The notes under the pieces: generated by a model
Database searches by the model: none
Seen by the model: only the letters and a program-made list of their open reading frames with translations
Told to the model about the DNA's origin: nothing
Program-made: the position numbers and the translations under genes
DNA from: Fictibacillus halophilus
Lineage (GTDB): Bacteria; Bacillota; Bacilli; Bacillales; Fictibacillaceae
Assembly (NCBI RefSeq): GCF_016401385.1
Contig: NZ_JAEACF010000001.1
Span: forward strand, 1,488,001-1,552,000
Direction: 5' to 3'
Length of the DNA: 64,000 nt
Shown: piece after piece, positions 1 through 8,640 of the stretch
How positions within the stretch are numbered: position 1 is the first letter of the stretch
Layout of the letters: the number at the start of each line of letters is the position of its first letter

Positions 1-267
1 GGAGCGCACTAACTTACCGACCGAAAATTCTAAACCGAGATAGAACAGCAGAAACAAGACACCTATCCTCCCAAAGAAGGTAATGATCTCGTTGCTGTTA
101 ATAAAGGTAAAATCCAAAACGCCAATAACAGGGGCATGAGGACCTACAATCATTCCGAATATGATGAGAAACGGAATAATGGAGAAGTTTAATTTATTTG
201 CGAGTAAAGCAGCAAACGCGATGATGATTAGAGCTGTACCAACTTCTAGTACAAGATGATTTGTCAT
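1..267 (-). CDS. khtU: KhtU, potassium/proton antiporter (N-terminal part only)
   Basis: The first 89 codons of a CPA2-family cation:proton antiporter; the gene runs off the window edge. The visible residues are hydrophobic, with two membrane segments and the CPA2-like stretch FLLFYLGLEFSV near the edge. The ATG overlaps the khtT stop as ATGA, so the two are translationally coupled. In Bacillus subtilis KhtTU is a K+ (NH4+) efflux system gated by the RCK subunit KhtT. The assignment rests on the neighbour and on this N-terminus; the rest cannot be seen. Confidence 0.85.
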   Translation of the reverse strand, partial: MTNHLVLEVGTALIIIAFAALLANKLNFSIIPFLIIFGMIVGPHAPVIGVLDFTFINSNEIITFFGRIGVLFLLFYLGLEFSVGKLVRS

Positions 268-764
268 TCACTGCTCACCTCAGCTGAAAACATCTCTTTA
301 ATAATTCTTTTAACACCAGGTCTTTCACCTGAAATAACAAGCATATCTCCAGAGCCGATCATTGTTTCAGGACCAGGATTCAAGACTTTTTCGTTTCCTT
401 TTATGATAGCAATGACAGACACTTCGTATTTTTGACGAATATCCAGTTCTCCAATTGTCCTTCCAACCGAAAACGCATTGGAATCAACTCGATACCACTC
501 GATCATGAGTTCATCAAAAGCCATTTCAATTGTTTCAAGAGCTTTTGGTCGATAAATCATTCCACCAATAATGGCAGCAAACTGTCTTGCTTCCGTATCA
601 CTTAACGTAATCGACGAGAGACTTTCTTCATAATCGTGCTTATCGAAATGATATAGCTCTCTTCTTCCATCATCATGAACAATTACGACAACTTTATCTT
701 TATTAGCTATTTCAACTTCGAACTTTCTGCCGATTCCAGGTAATTCTGTTTCTTTAACGATCAT
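264..764 (-). CDS. khtT: KhtT, RCK_C regulatory subunit of K+ efflux antiporter
   Basis: A 166-residue soluble protein with an N-terminal KhtT-type domain (about 1-75) and a TrkA-C/RCK_C domain (about 80-163; RTIGELDIRQ, then the closing SGDMLVISG strand). In B. subtilis this domain binds c-di-AMP and switches on KhtU. The start is supported by AAAGGGAGA seven bases upstream. It precedes khtU with a 4-base overlap. Together with the c-di-AMP riboswitch on kimA 5.5 kb away, it places two c-di-AMP-controlled potassium functions in this region. KhtS is not recognisable here. Confidence 0.9.
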   Translation of the reverse strand: MIVKETELPGIGRKFEVEIANKDKVVVIVHDDGRRELYHFDKHDYEESLSSITLSDTEARQFAAIIGGMIYRPKALETIEMAFDELMIEWYRVDSNAFSVGRTIGELDIRQKYEVSVIAIIKGNEKVLNPGPETMIGSGDMLVISGERPGVKRIIKEMFSAEVSSE

Positions 765-910
765 AACAATCTCCCTTTTTTTGTATTTTTAAGCACAGCA
801 AATAAACGTTCGGAAACATGTTTTTTCGAAGCGTGCTTATGAATAGATGGTTCTGTTAAATAAACCTTACATCGAAGGCGCTTTTAAAGGTTTTGAGATT
901 GTTGTGATCG

Positions 911-1231
911 TCAGAGGTAATTCGATTGAAATTGATAGGGGGTAAGACGTACAATTTTGTTGTTCACTTGGCTGTATGCTGGGAATACATAATGATCGTT
1001 TGATTCTTCTAAAGGTATCTGGTCATCCGAATAAACAGCTTTTACAGTCTTCTTTAACTTTTTACTTTTTGTAGGATATTCGCCGATTATTGTTGATTCA
1101 TCGATTGACGCTGAGGACAATTCATAAACGTCATTTTGTGGAGGCGAGAACAGGTTTTCCATATTGTAGTTAGGAAAAAGTGATGTAAACGCAAATACAT
1201 ACAATAATCCCAATAAAGAAAATTTCCGCAA
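911..1231 (-). CDS. Small exported or membrane-anchored hypothetical protein
   Basis: About 106 residues if translation starts at the TTG six bases after a GGGGGGAG ribosome site. The open frame extends further upstream, but that part overlaps the permease terminator and lacks a ribosome site. A hydrophobic segment (about residues 3-19, KFSLLGLLYVFAFTSLF) looks like a signal anchor. A polar tail rich in Ser, Lys and Tyr follows. No family recognised. It lies between khtT and an APC permease on the same strand, after a terminator, so it is probably its own unit or leads into khtTU. Confidence 0.55.
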   Translation of the reverse strand: MRKFSLLGLLYVFAFTSLFPNYNMENLFSPPQNDVYELSSASIDESTIIGEYPTKSKKLKKTVKAVYSDDQIPLEESNDHYVFPAYSQVNNKIVRLTPYQFQSNYL

Positions 1232-1302
1232 TTTCTTACTCCCCCCTTTCTTTTTTACTACTACAAGTATAACACGAAACAACGCGTTTCTGAAGTAAAG
1301 TG

Positions 1303-1332
1303 AAAAAGCTACCTTAACAAAGGTAGCTTTCT
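1303..1332 (-). terminator. Rho-independent terminator of the APC permease gene
   Basis: Inverted repeat AAAGCTACCTT / AAGGTAGCTTT with a 5-base loop, just past the permease stop on the minus strand and followed by a short T-rich run. Confidence 0.75.
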
Positions 1333-1338
1333 TCATAT

Positions 1339-2718
1339 TTATTTAGTTGAGTTTAAGTGGCTGTTACGGTATCCATAACTAAAATATAGAACTAGTCCGA
1401 TGACGAGCCAAACCACAAATCCTTTCCATGTGAATGCTGAGAGTTGAAGCATGAGATAAACGCAGAAAATAATCGCTAATGCCGGAATCACAGGGACCCA
1501 TGGTGTTTTAAAGCCCCGTTTGATATCAGGTCGTGTTTTTCGAAGAACGGCAACGCCTAGAGAAACCGTAGCAAAGGCAAACAAAGTACCAATACTCGTA
1601 AGTTCAGCTAGTTTATCTAACGGAACAAATCCAGCAAACAATGCAACAAGCAATCCAGTTGTCCACGTACTAGGAAGTGGTACTTTCGTTCTTGGATGAA
1701 CCGCGGACAGTTTACTTGGAAGAAGTCCATCACGACTCATAGCATAAAACAATCTTGTCTGTCCGAACATCATTACGATTAAAACCGTTGTAATTCCTAC
1801 AATTGCTCCCAATGAGATGAAGCCGGCAGCCCAATCTTGACCGATGAATTGCAACGCAAATGCTACAGGATCTTTTACATTCAACATGTTATAAGGAACA
1901 ATCCCTGTAAGAATAAGTGAAACGACGATATAGATTACTGTACAAATGGCCAATGCAGAGATAATACCGATCGGCAAGTTTCGCTGTGGATTCTTCACTT
2001 CCTCAGCAGCTGTGGATACTGCATCGAAGCCAAAATACGCAAAGACGACTACTGCAGCTCCTGTTACTACACCAGAGAATCCAAAAGGAACAAACGGCTC
2101 CCAGTTAGCAGGTTCCACATACCAAACGCCTACTGCGATGAATAAAAGAATAACCGCCACTTTCACGATTACCATAATGGAATTGAATTTTGCGGATTCT
2201 TTAACACCTCTTGATAGTAGAAGTGTGACGAGCAAAATAATCATTACAGCAGGCAAATCAATATATGTTCCCTTCGAAGGATCAAAAGCACTTGTTATAG
2301 CTGTTGGAAGATGTATACCAAAGCCGGTTAAAAGGCTTTGGTAATATCCTGACCAACTACTCGCTACAGCCGATGAAGCGAGCCCATATTCGAGTACAAG
2401 GTCCCAGCCTAATATCCAAGCAAATATTTCACCGAATGCAACATAACTGTACGTGTAGGCACTACCCGATTGTGGAATCATTGAAGCGAATTCGGAATAA
2501 CAAAGTGCCGCAAACACACAAGCAAGCCCTGCGATAATAAAAGATAAAATAAGAGCGGGACCTGCATATTTTGCAGCTGCTACCCCAGTCAGGACAAAGA
2601 CTCCAGTTCCTATAATGGCTCCTACACCTAACATTGTTAGGTCAACAGCGCCAAGAACACGATTTAAAGATTGATCACTGCTTTGATTGGTTAGTAACTT
2701 TTTTCTAAATAAGTTCAT
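1339..2718 (-). CDS. APC-superfamily amino acid permease (CAT/YhdG-YfnA type)
   Basis: 459 residues and about 12 membrane segments. Near residues 31-45 is the conserved TM1 motif GVGAIIGTGVFVLTG that breaks the helix at the substrate site of APC transporters. A second hallmark, YFGFDAVSTAAEEVKNPQR, follows mid-protein. Length and motifs match the cationic/branched-chain permeases YhdG (BcaP) and YfnA of B. subtilis; which amino acid is carried cannot be told. It acts in the cytoplasmic membrane as a cation or proton symporter. Start ATG, with a weak AGG-containing site (GGAGGTC) just upstream. Monocistronic, with its own terminator, divergent from the symporter gene to its right. Confidence 0.9.
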   Translation of the reverse strand: MNLFRKKLLTNQSSDQSLNRVLGAVDLTMLGVGAIIGTGVFVLTGVAAAKYAGPALILSFIIAGLACVFAALCYSEFASMIPQSGSAYTYSYVAFGEIFAWILGWDLVLEYGLASSAVASSWSGYYQSLLTGFGIHLPTAITSAFDPSKGTYIDLPAVMIILLVTLLLSRGVKESAKFNSIMVIVKVAVILLFIAVGVWYVEPANWEPFVPFGFSGVVTGAAVVVFAYFGFDAVSTAAEEVKNPQRNLPIGIISALAICTVIYIVVSLILTGIVPYNMLNVKDPVAFALQFIGQDWAAGFISLGAIVGITTVLIVMMFGQTRLFYAMSRDGLLPSKLSAVHPRTKVPLPSTWTTGLLVALFAGFVPLDKLAELTSIGTLFAFATVSLGVAVLRKTRPDIKRGFKTPWVPVIPALAIIFCVYLMLQLSAFTWKGFVVWLVIGLVLYFSYGYRNSHLNSTK

Positions 2719-2877
2719 AAGACCTCCAATGAATGTCGATAAATGTCGAATAATACTTTTGTAATCTTACAAGCATTTAATATTTTTGTAAACATTAAAA
2801 TTTTCAAACATTTCTAATAGATGGAAAGTAAATAGTTGTTTTGAATTGCACCGTTAAGACACTTCCATTTTTTTGCT

Positions 2878-2907
2878 TTGACAACCCTTCCTTTTACTCG
2901 CTAAAAT
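2878..2907 (+). promoter_or_regulatory. Sigma-A promoter of the dicarboxylate/amino acid symporter
   Basis: TTGACA, 18-base spacer, TAAAAT, ending about 48 bases before the GTG start. Confidence 0.6.
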
Positions 2908-2955
2908 GTTTTTTATGTGGCAACTTTTATTACATCAAGAAGAAGGTGACTTAAT

Positions 2956-4218
2956 GTGAAAAAAATAAAAATTAGTCTTGCTTGGCAGATCCTCATTGGA
3001 CTTGCTGTCGGTATCCTCATTGGTGCGTTGTTTTATGGAAATGAAACAGTCCAAGGTTATTTACAGCCAATTGGAGACATTTTTATCCGCTTAATTAAGA
3101 TGATCGTTGTTCCAATTGTTGTATCCAGCCTTATCGTTGGTGTTGCAAGTGTTGGTGACATCAAACAGTTAGGACGTCTCGGTGGTAAAACCATTCTTTA
3201 TTTTGAAATCATTACGACATTAGCAATCGTAATCGGTCTATTTATCGCTAACATATTCCAACCTGGTGCAGGAGTGGATATGAAATCGTTATCAAAAGGT
3301 GATATTTCGAGCTATGTGGAAACGACTGAATCAGTTGAAAGCCATGGATTTGCAGAAACTTTCTTAAACATTGTACCAACGAACCTTTTTGAATCATTAG
3401 CTGAAGGAGATATGTTGGCTATCATCTTCTTCTCTGTGTTATTCGGATTAGGAATTGCAGCGATCGGCGAAAAAGGAAAACCGGTCTTAGCCTTTTTCCA
3501 AGGAACAGCTGACGCCATGTTCTATATCACGAATCAAATCATGAAACTTGCTCCTTTCGGTGTTTTCGCACTTATAGGGGTTACTGTATCAAAATTCGGT
3601 GTTGAATCACTTGTACCACTAAGTAAACTGGTTCTAGTCGTTTATGGTGCGATGTTCTTCTTCGTAATCGTCGTATTAGGTGCTGTAGCAGCGATGGTAA
3701 AAGTGAATATCTTTACGTTGATCAAGATTTTAAAAGACGAACTGATCTTAGCTTACTCAACAGCTAGTTCAGAAACGGTTTTACCAAAGATCATGGAAAA
3801 GATGGAGAAGTTCGGTTGTCCTAAAGCCATTACTTCATTCGTCATTCCTACTGGTTATTCATTTAACCTAGATGGATCCACTCTCTATCAAGCAATAGCC
3901 GCATTATTTATTGCACAAATGTACGGTATTGAAATAACAATTGCTGAACAAATTTCGTTATTGCTTGTATTAATGGTAACGTCAAAAGGTATTGCAGGTG
4001 TTCCTGGAGTTTCATTCGTTGTTCTTTTAGCAACACTTGGAACAGTAGGAATACCATTAGAAGGCCTAGCATTTATCGCGGGAATCGATCGAATCCTTGA
4101 TATGGCACGTACAGCCGTAAACGTTGTAGGTAACTCGTTAGCTGCTGTTGTAATGTCCAAATGGGAAGGTAAATTTAACACGATGAAAGCAGAGCAATAT
4201 CAACAAGAGGTCAGTTAA
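2956..4218 (+). CDS. Dicarboxylate/amino acid:cation symporter (GltP/GltT-like)
   Basis: 420 residues, DAACS/SLC1 family. Seen are the serine-rich hairpin TASSETVLPK (about 269-278), the TM7 motif SFNLDGSTLY (about 302-311, the NMDGT equivalent) and the HP2 region SKGIAGVPGVSF, all forming the substrate and Na+/H+ site. Likely substrate is glutamate or aspartate, or a C4-dicarboxylate; sequence alone does not separate these. The GTG start follows AGAAGGTGA. A consensus promoter lies upstream and a strong terminator follows, so it is a single-gene unit. Confidence 0.9.
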   Translation: MKKIKISLAWQILIGLAVGILIGALFYGNETVQGYLQPIGDIFIRLIKMIVVPIVVSSLIVGVASVGDIKQLGRLGGKTILYFEIITTLAIVIGLFIANIFQPGAGVDMKSLSKGDISSYVETTESVESHGFAETFLNIVPTNLFESLAEGDMLAIIFFSVLFGLGIAAIGEKGKPVLAFFQGTADAMFYITNQIMKLAPFGVFALIGVTVSKFGVESLVPLSKLVLVVYGAMFFFVIVVLGAVAAMVKVNIFTLIKILKDELILAYSTASSETVLPKIMEKMEKFGCPKAITSFVIPTGYSFNLDGSTLYQAIAALFIAQMYGIEITIAEQISLLLVLMVTSKGIAGVPGVSFVVLLATLGTVGIPLEGLAFIAGIDRILDMARTAVNVVGNSLAAVVMSKWEGKFNTMKAEQYQQEVS

Positions 4219-4228
4219 TAGTCTAACC

Positions 4229-4269
4229 AAAAAACCGTGTCAGCCACTTTGAGCTGACACGGTTTTTTT
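4229..4269. terminator. Bidirectional terminator between symporter and kimA
   Basis: Stem AACCGTGTCAGC / GCTGACACGGTT with A and T tracts on both sides; it serves the converging genes. Confidence 0.9.
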
Positions 4270-4276
4270 GTGATGT

Positions 4277-6103
4277 CTATTTCTTTAAATGATAAGGAAC
4301 CGTCGAGATGACAATATCTCTCTTATACAATAAGTAAGCTCGAATCAGTAAACTCGATTGGTTATGAAGAATATTGTGCCAACCTTTTTTGGGTATAAAT
4401 TGAGGAATTACTACAGTTACTTGGTAATCGCCTTCTTTCGCTTTATGAGCAACCGTATCTACAAACTTTGTCAGCGGTCCAAGTATACTTCTGTAATGAG
4501 AATGAAGAGTAACGAGCCTAACGTCAGGCTGCCATTCATTCCACTTCTCTTCAAATTTTCTCTCATCTTCCCGTTCGAATGCTACATACACTGCAATAAT
4601 TTGATCAGGGTTAAGAGATTTTGCATATTTCAACGAGTTCTCCACCACATGTGTCATTCCAGCAACCGGTAAGATCATGACATTCCCTTTTATATCTGGA
4701 GACACTTCACATGTCGTTAACCTCAATTGATCACCAACTGCATCGTAATGTTTCTTTATTCGATGGAAGATCAATACGATAATTGGCAGGAAAATTAGGA
4801 TTGACCAGACTTGAGAAAACTTTGTTAGAAAGAACATAATCGTGACGATGAAACTGATCAACGCACCAGTTGTATTAATGATGAATTTCGATACCCATCC
4901 AACTGGTTTTTCTCTTAACCATTTTACCATCATTCCAGATTGTGACAGCGTAAATGGAACGAAAACTCCGACAGCATATAACGGAATTAAGTGTTCTGTC
5001 TCAGCATGAAAAGCAATAATTAGCAGAATTGATGCAAGTCCGAGTATGATGATTCCATTCGAGTAACCTAATCGATCACCTCTTACTAAAAACATCCTAG
5101 GAATAAATTTATCTTTTGCCAAGTTTACTGCTAATAATGGAAACGCAGAATATCCAGTGTTTGCAGCAAGAATCAAAATTAATGCTGTAGTTCCCTGTAT
5201 AAAGAAATACATAAAGTTTCGACCGAACGTTTCTTCTGCAATCTGAGAGACTACGGTCACCTCAGCTTTTGGTACAATACCATAGAAATACGCTAAGGTA
5301 ACGATCCCAGAGAAGAGTATCGCTAATAGCGCTCCCATCATCATTAATGTTCGAGCTGCGTTAACAGGTGCCGGTTCTTTGAAGTTTGGAATTGCGTTTG
5401 AGATGGCTTCAACACCAGTTAAAGCAGAACTTCCTGAAGCAAATGCTCTTAGCAAAATGAAAAGAGAGATCCCAGCCACAGGTGTACCAATTGGTGTATG
5501 CAAGCTCTGAGATACATCCCCCGTTAAAATTTTATAAATGCCTACTGCTATCAAAATAAACAAAGCCAATACAAAGAGATAAACAGGATATGCTAAGATT
5601 GATGCTGATTCTGTAACTCCTCGTAAGTTCAGTAATGTAAGAAAAATGACAAATACGATTGCGATCTCAACGTTAAAATCGTGTAAAGCAGGGAATGCCG
5701 ATGTAATCGCATCAGTACCCGCAGACACACTTACTGCTACGGTTAGTATGTAATCTACAAGCAAAGAACCCCCTGCAATTAACCCAGGATTTACTCCTAA
5801 GTTAGTCTTCGAAACAACATATGCCCCTCCTCCATGAGGGTAGGCGTAGATAATTTGTCTATAAGATAAAATAAGAGCAGTTAATAAAAACAGAACCCCT
5901 ACTGCAATCGGAATAGAGTACCAAAAAGCAGCTGCACCTACGGTAATAAGTACGATTAAAATCTGTTCTGGACCATAAGCAACCGAAGATAATGCATCAG
6001 ATGATAAAATAGCCAATGCTTTCGTTTTGTTAATCTTTTGTTCGCCTAATGCAGTCGACTTCAAAGGACGACCGATTAAGAAACGCTTAATTGATGTGAA
6101 CAT
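4277..6103 (-). CDS. kimA: KimA, high-affinity potassium importer
   Basis: KUP/APC-like K+:H+ symporter, 608 residues from the chosen ATG (B. subtilis KimA has 607). It opens with MFTSIKRFLIGRPLKS, the family start. The early motif AILSSDALSSVAYGPEQ is typical of KimA. About 12 membrane segments are followed by a cytoplasmic C-terminal domain from about residue 460. An upstream in-frame GTG exists, but GGAGAGA sits eight bases before the ATG used here; an adjacent ATG one codon earlier is possible. A c-di-AMP riboswitch with terminator precedes it, as in B. subtilis, so high c-di-AMP (high K+) should stop expression. Confidence 0.93.
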   Translation of the reverse strand: MFTSIKRFLIGRPLKSTALGEQKINKTKALAILSSDALSSVAYGPEQILIVLITVGAAAFWYSIPIAVGVLFLLTALILSYRQIIYAYPHGGGAYVVSKTNLGVNPGLIAGGSLLVDYILTVAVSVSAGTDAITSAFPALHDFNVEIAIVFVIFLTLLNLRGVTESASILAYPVYLFVLALFILIAVGIYKILTGDVSQSLHTPIGTPVAGISLFILLRAFASGSSALTGVEAISNAIPNFKEPAPVNAARTLMMMGALLAILFSGIVTLAYFYGIVPKAEVTVVSQIAEETFGRNFMYFFIQGTTALILILAANTGYSAFPLLAVNLAKDKFIPRMFLVRGDRLGYSNGIIILGLASILLIIAFHAETEHLIPLYAVGVFVPFTLSQSGMMVKWLREKPVGWVSKFIINTTGALISFIVTIMFFLTKFSQVWSILIFLPIIVLIFHRIKKHYDAVGDQLRLTTCEVSPDIKGNVMILPVAGMTHVVENSLKYAKSLNPDQIIAVYVAFEREDERKFEEKWNEWQPDVRLVTLHSHYRSILGPLTKFVDTVAHKAKEGDYQVTVVIPQFIPKKGWHNILHNQSSLLIRAYLLYKRDIVISTVPYHLKK

Positions 6104-6165
6104 CATTCTCTCTCCGTCCATAATAGTATTCACTTTTAATGTTTACTAGAAGAAACATTTTTAAC

Positions 6166-6210
6166 AAAAAAAGGCCGCAAGTCATCACGAAACTGACCTG
6201 CAGACCTTTA
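6166..6210 (-). terminator. Expression-platform terminator of the c-di-AMP riboswitch
   Basis: AAAGGTCTGCAGGTCA pairs imperfectly with TGACTTGCGGCCTTT and a run of seven T follows. It lies between aptamer and kimA. Confidence 0.85.
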
Positions 6211-6244
6211 AACTTTAGGCTCCACAAGCTCCACCTTCCTTCTC

Positions 6245-6372
6245 ATAAACGCTTACGGAGTTAGCTGTCGGATTCGGGCCTTTGAGTAGCCCTACCTTAA
6301 AGAAGGATTCACCCCAGGACTCTGTTCTGCAGTCCGTTCGGTTCCCCCGCACCATTTGGTTTAAGCGATTTA
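6245..6372 (-). promoter_or_regulatory. c-di-AMP riboswitch (ydaO/yuaA class)
   Basis: On the minus strand the leader shows the conserved blocks of this class in order: ATCGCTTAAACC, GTGCGGGGGAACC, GGGGTGAATCCTTC, AGGTAGGGCTAC, CCGAATCCGACAGCTAAC and CGTAAGCG, which closes P1 with the 5' CGCTTA. Ligand binding in this class favours the downstream terminator, so it is a genetic OFF switch for the potassium importer. Confidence 0.95.
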
Positions 6373-6391
6373 GAAATTTGAAACTTCACTA

Positions 6392-6420
6392 ATAATACTC
6401 CCGTGATATAAAAAAGTAAA
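6392..6420 (-). promoter_or_regulatory. Putative sigma-A promoter of the kimA leader
   Basis: TTTACT, 17-base spacer, TATTAT on the minus strand, about 20 bases before the aptamer begins. Confidence 0.5.
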
Positions 6421-6527
6421 TACTAATTTTTCTTGAATAGGCTGATCAAAATACGTACATATTGGTTATACATAGAAATAGTTAATAATTTGAACGTAAC
6501 ATTTCGTTAACAATAGGAGTTTTTTAC

Positions 6528-6683
6528 ATGGCTAAACAAAAGAATCCTTTATTCTCTGATGAGTACTTAACGAATCTCGCACAAGAGATAAATGAACAGT
6601 ATGGTGATACAGAACAGGTACAAGAACGTGAAGATGCAGATGAACATGAGGATAAAATCACGGAGGAAGTAGAGGACGATTAA
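6528..6683 (+). CDS. Small acidic hypothetical protein (51 residues)
   Basis: ATG preceded by AGGAG at seven bases; the frame ends in a terminator. The product begins MAKQKNPLFSDEYLTNLAQE and ends in a highly acidic tail (EEVEDD), with no membrane segment or cysteine. About 22 of the 51 residues are Asp or Glu. No family recognised. Good translation signals and a tight terminator make it likely real. Confidence 0.6.
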   Translation: MAKQKNPLFSDEYLTNLAQEINEQYGDTEQVQEREDADEHEDKITEEVEDD

Positions 6684-6717
6684 AAAAAGAACCCATTTTT
6701 TTCGGGTTCTTTCTTCA
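6682..6717. terminator. Bidirectional terminator between the small acidic gene and modB
   Basis: AAAGAACCC / GGGTTCTTT stem with an eight-base T-rich loop and flanking A/T tracts; it overlaps the modB stop. Confidence 0.8.
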
Positions 6718-7374
6718 ATAAGTCCTTATTCGATTAACAGCGATCAGCATGAGGAATGAAATCGCGATAACACTCCCTACCCACATCCAAGCAAGATCCA
6801 TATTTCCAGATTCAATCGCGATATAGATGGCAGTGGATATCGTCTGTGTTTTTCCTGGTATGTTTCCGGCAAACATTAAAGTAGCACCAAACTCACCTAA
6901 CGCGCGAGCAAAACTCAGAATAGCACCTGACGTGATTGCCCTAATAGATAGTGGAACAGAGATTTTCCGCAAAACATCCCACTCGTTCGCCCCGTCTACA
7001 CGCGCTGCGTTCTCAATGTCTAAGTCAATTGATTCGAAACCCGCTTTTGCGGATTGATACATGAGTGGAAATGCAACAACTGCAGAAGCAATAACGGCTG
7101 CCCACCAAGTAAACATGATCGGTTGGTTAAAGAGCCACTCTACTAGCTGTCCTCCTGGACCATTTCGACCAAACAAAACAATTAACAAAAATCCTACCAC
7201 CGTTGGGGGTAGTACGAGTGGAAGTAAGAATACTGTTTCAATCAACATTTTTCCTTTAAATTTCTGATGAGCCATGATTCTGCCCAAAAATATGCCTGCT
7301 AGAACCACAATTAATGAAGCTGTCACCGCTATACCGAGTGATAATGTGACAGGTGACCAAAAATCAGTTGCCAT
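6715..7374 (-). CDS. modB: ModB, molybdate ABC transporter permease
   Basis: 219 residues with five to six membrane segments. It carries the cytoplasmic EAA loop that docks the ATPase (about 121-137, ENAARVDGANEWDVLRK) and the ModB signature ARALGEFGATLMFAGN. It imports molybdate with a ModA binding protein and a ModC ATPase, neither of which is adjacent, so here modB is an orphan. The GTG four codons upstream lacks a ribosome site; the ATG used has GGGTGG eight bases before it. The imported molybdate could feed the molybdopterin oxidoreductase near 54-56 kb. Confidence 0.9.
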   Translation of the reverse strand: MATDFWSPVTLSLGIAVTASLIVVLAGIFLGRIMAHQKFKGKMLIETVFLLPLVLPPTVVGFLLIVLFGRNGPGGQLVEWLFNQPIMFTWWAAVIASAVVAFPLMYQSAKAGFESIDLDIENAARVDGANEWDVLRKISVPLSIRAITSGAILSFARALGEFGATLMFAGNIPGKTQTISTAIYIAIESGNMDLAWMWVGSVIAISFLMLIAVNRIRTY

Positions 7375-7501
7375 TTCCTTTTCCACCCGCTTAACACAAT
7401 GATTATAATGCTGAATTTATCCGTCTTCATCATATCACATCAAACTTTGATGGAGATGAAAGATATTCGAAATTGTCGAACGGCCTTTATGTTTGAAATT
7501 A

Positions 7502-7592
7502 GACTCAATTCCTGTCTGAAACGACTTAATTGATGACGAATATGAACTAATTTTCCTCTTTAAGACTTAATTTTTCTTATTTAGACTTAATG
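7502..7592. repeat. Intergenic array of five GACTTAATT-like units, about 21-bp period
   Basis: Nine-base units GACTCAATT, GACTTAATT, GAACTAATT, GACTTAATT and GACTTAATG begin at 7502, 7523, 7544, 7564 and 7584, at intervals of 21, 21, 20 and 20. The array lies in the roughly 310-base space between modB and metQ, which holds no gene. Confidence 0.7.
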
Positions 7593-7640
7593 TTGTATAA
7601 AGGTGCTCTCCCGCTGCCTAAGAAACCATCCATATATGAG

Positions 7641-7682
7641 AAAAGCTGCCTAGATGAGTGGATTCACCCATCTAGGCAGCTG
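7641..7682 (-). terminator. Terminator of metQ
   Basis: Perfect 13-bp stem AGCTGCCTAGATG / CATCTAGGCAGCT with a 12-base loop, followed by TTTTCT on the minus strand. Confidence 0.9.
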
Positions 7683-7690
7683 ATTATTCT

Positions 7691-8512
7691 TTACTCTTTA
7701 ACAGCTAGAACTGAACCTTTGTATTCTTTATCAATAAAATCAGTAATCTCTTTCGAGTGAAGTACTTCTATCAACGTTTTAATAGATTTCTTCTCTTTGT
7801 CACCTTCACGCACTGTGATGATATTTGCGAATGGTGATTCAGATCCTTCCAAGGCGATTGAATCTTTCTTAGGGTTCAAATCTGCATCGATTGCGAAGTT
7901 AGTGTTGATAACAATCGCATCGCCTTCATCGTTTTCATATGCCTTTGTTAATAGTCCTGGATCGATGTCTGCCACAAACTCTAGTTTTCTCGGATTTTCT
8001 ACAATATCACTTATTTGTGCTTCATAGCCTTTTCCTTCTTTTAGTTTGATTAGACCTTCTGCTTCAAAGATTGAAAGGATACGACCGTGCTCAGCAACTG
8101 AGTTACTTAAGATTACTTTCCCGCCATCTGGAATGTCTTTTAGTGATTTATGTCTCTTTGAATAAACACCCATCGGCTCGAGGTGAACCGCACCAGCATT
8201 TTCAAACTTGTATTTTGGGTTATCTTTTACTTGCTGTGTTAAATATGGAATGTGCTGAAAATAGTTTGCATCAATTTCTTTTTCATAAAGCGACTTGTTC
8301 GGTAAGATATAGTCTTGGAATTTTACTATTTCTAAATCAATTCCCTTTTCCTTCAAAAGCGGCTTCGCTTCTTCTAAAATTTCAGCATGCGGTACGTTAG
8401 ATGCTCCCACTACAAGCTTTTCTGTTTTTTCTCCACCACTTGTCGATGAGCCACACGCAGCTAATACGAATACTGCCAAACTTGCGAGTAAAACTTGAAC
8501 GATCCTTTTCAT
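7691..8512 (-). CDS. metQ: MetQ, methionine-binding lipoprotein of ABC importer
   Basis: 273 residues. A lipoprotein signal peptide ends in LAAC, with Cys20 as the lipidated residue. The mature part is a NlpA/MetQ-type periplasmic-fold protein: VVGASNVPHAEILE, then DANYFQHIPYL, the ligand-cleft region. It delivers methionine (often D-methionine) to the MetNP membrane complex. No metN or metP is adjacent, so it must work with components encoded elsewhere. A SAM-I riboswitch and a consensus promoter control it, so expression should rise when SAM is low. Its terminator is strong; it is a single-gene unit. Confidence 0.93.
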   Translation of the reverse strand: MKRIVQVLLASLAVFVLAACGSSTSGGEKTEKLVVGASNVPHAEILEEAKPLLKEKGIDLEIVKFQDYILPNKSLYEKEIDANYFQHIPYLTQQVKDNPKYKFENAGAVHLEPMGVYSKRHKSLKDIPDGGKVILSNSVAEHGRILSIFEAEGLIKLKEGKGYEAQISDIVENPRKLEFVADIDPGLLTKAYENDEGDAIVINTNFAIDADLNPKKDSIALEGSESPFANIITVREGDKEKKSIKTLIEVLHSKEITDFIDKEYKGSVLAVKE

Positions 8513-8581
8513 GTTTCGATCCCCTATCCCCTAATTTCTAAATTTTTCTTTGTTAAGAATTCTTATATAAAGTTTCGGCAT

Positions 8582-8626
8582 GCAAAAAGCCTCCTGTGCT
8601 CATGAAAGAGACAGAAGGCTTCTCGA
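8582..8626 (-). terminator. Expression-platform terminator of the metQ SAM riboswitch
   Basis: AAGCCTTCTGT / ACAGGAGGCTT stem followed by TTTTTGC on the minus strand. Confidence 0.85.
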
Positions 8627-8640
8627 AAAAATCCGATTTT

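Noticed and set aside
2719..2955. T-box or other leader RNA for the amino acid permease
   Set aside because: No T-box sequence or specifier stem seen; only ordinary promoter-like DNA.
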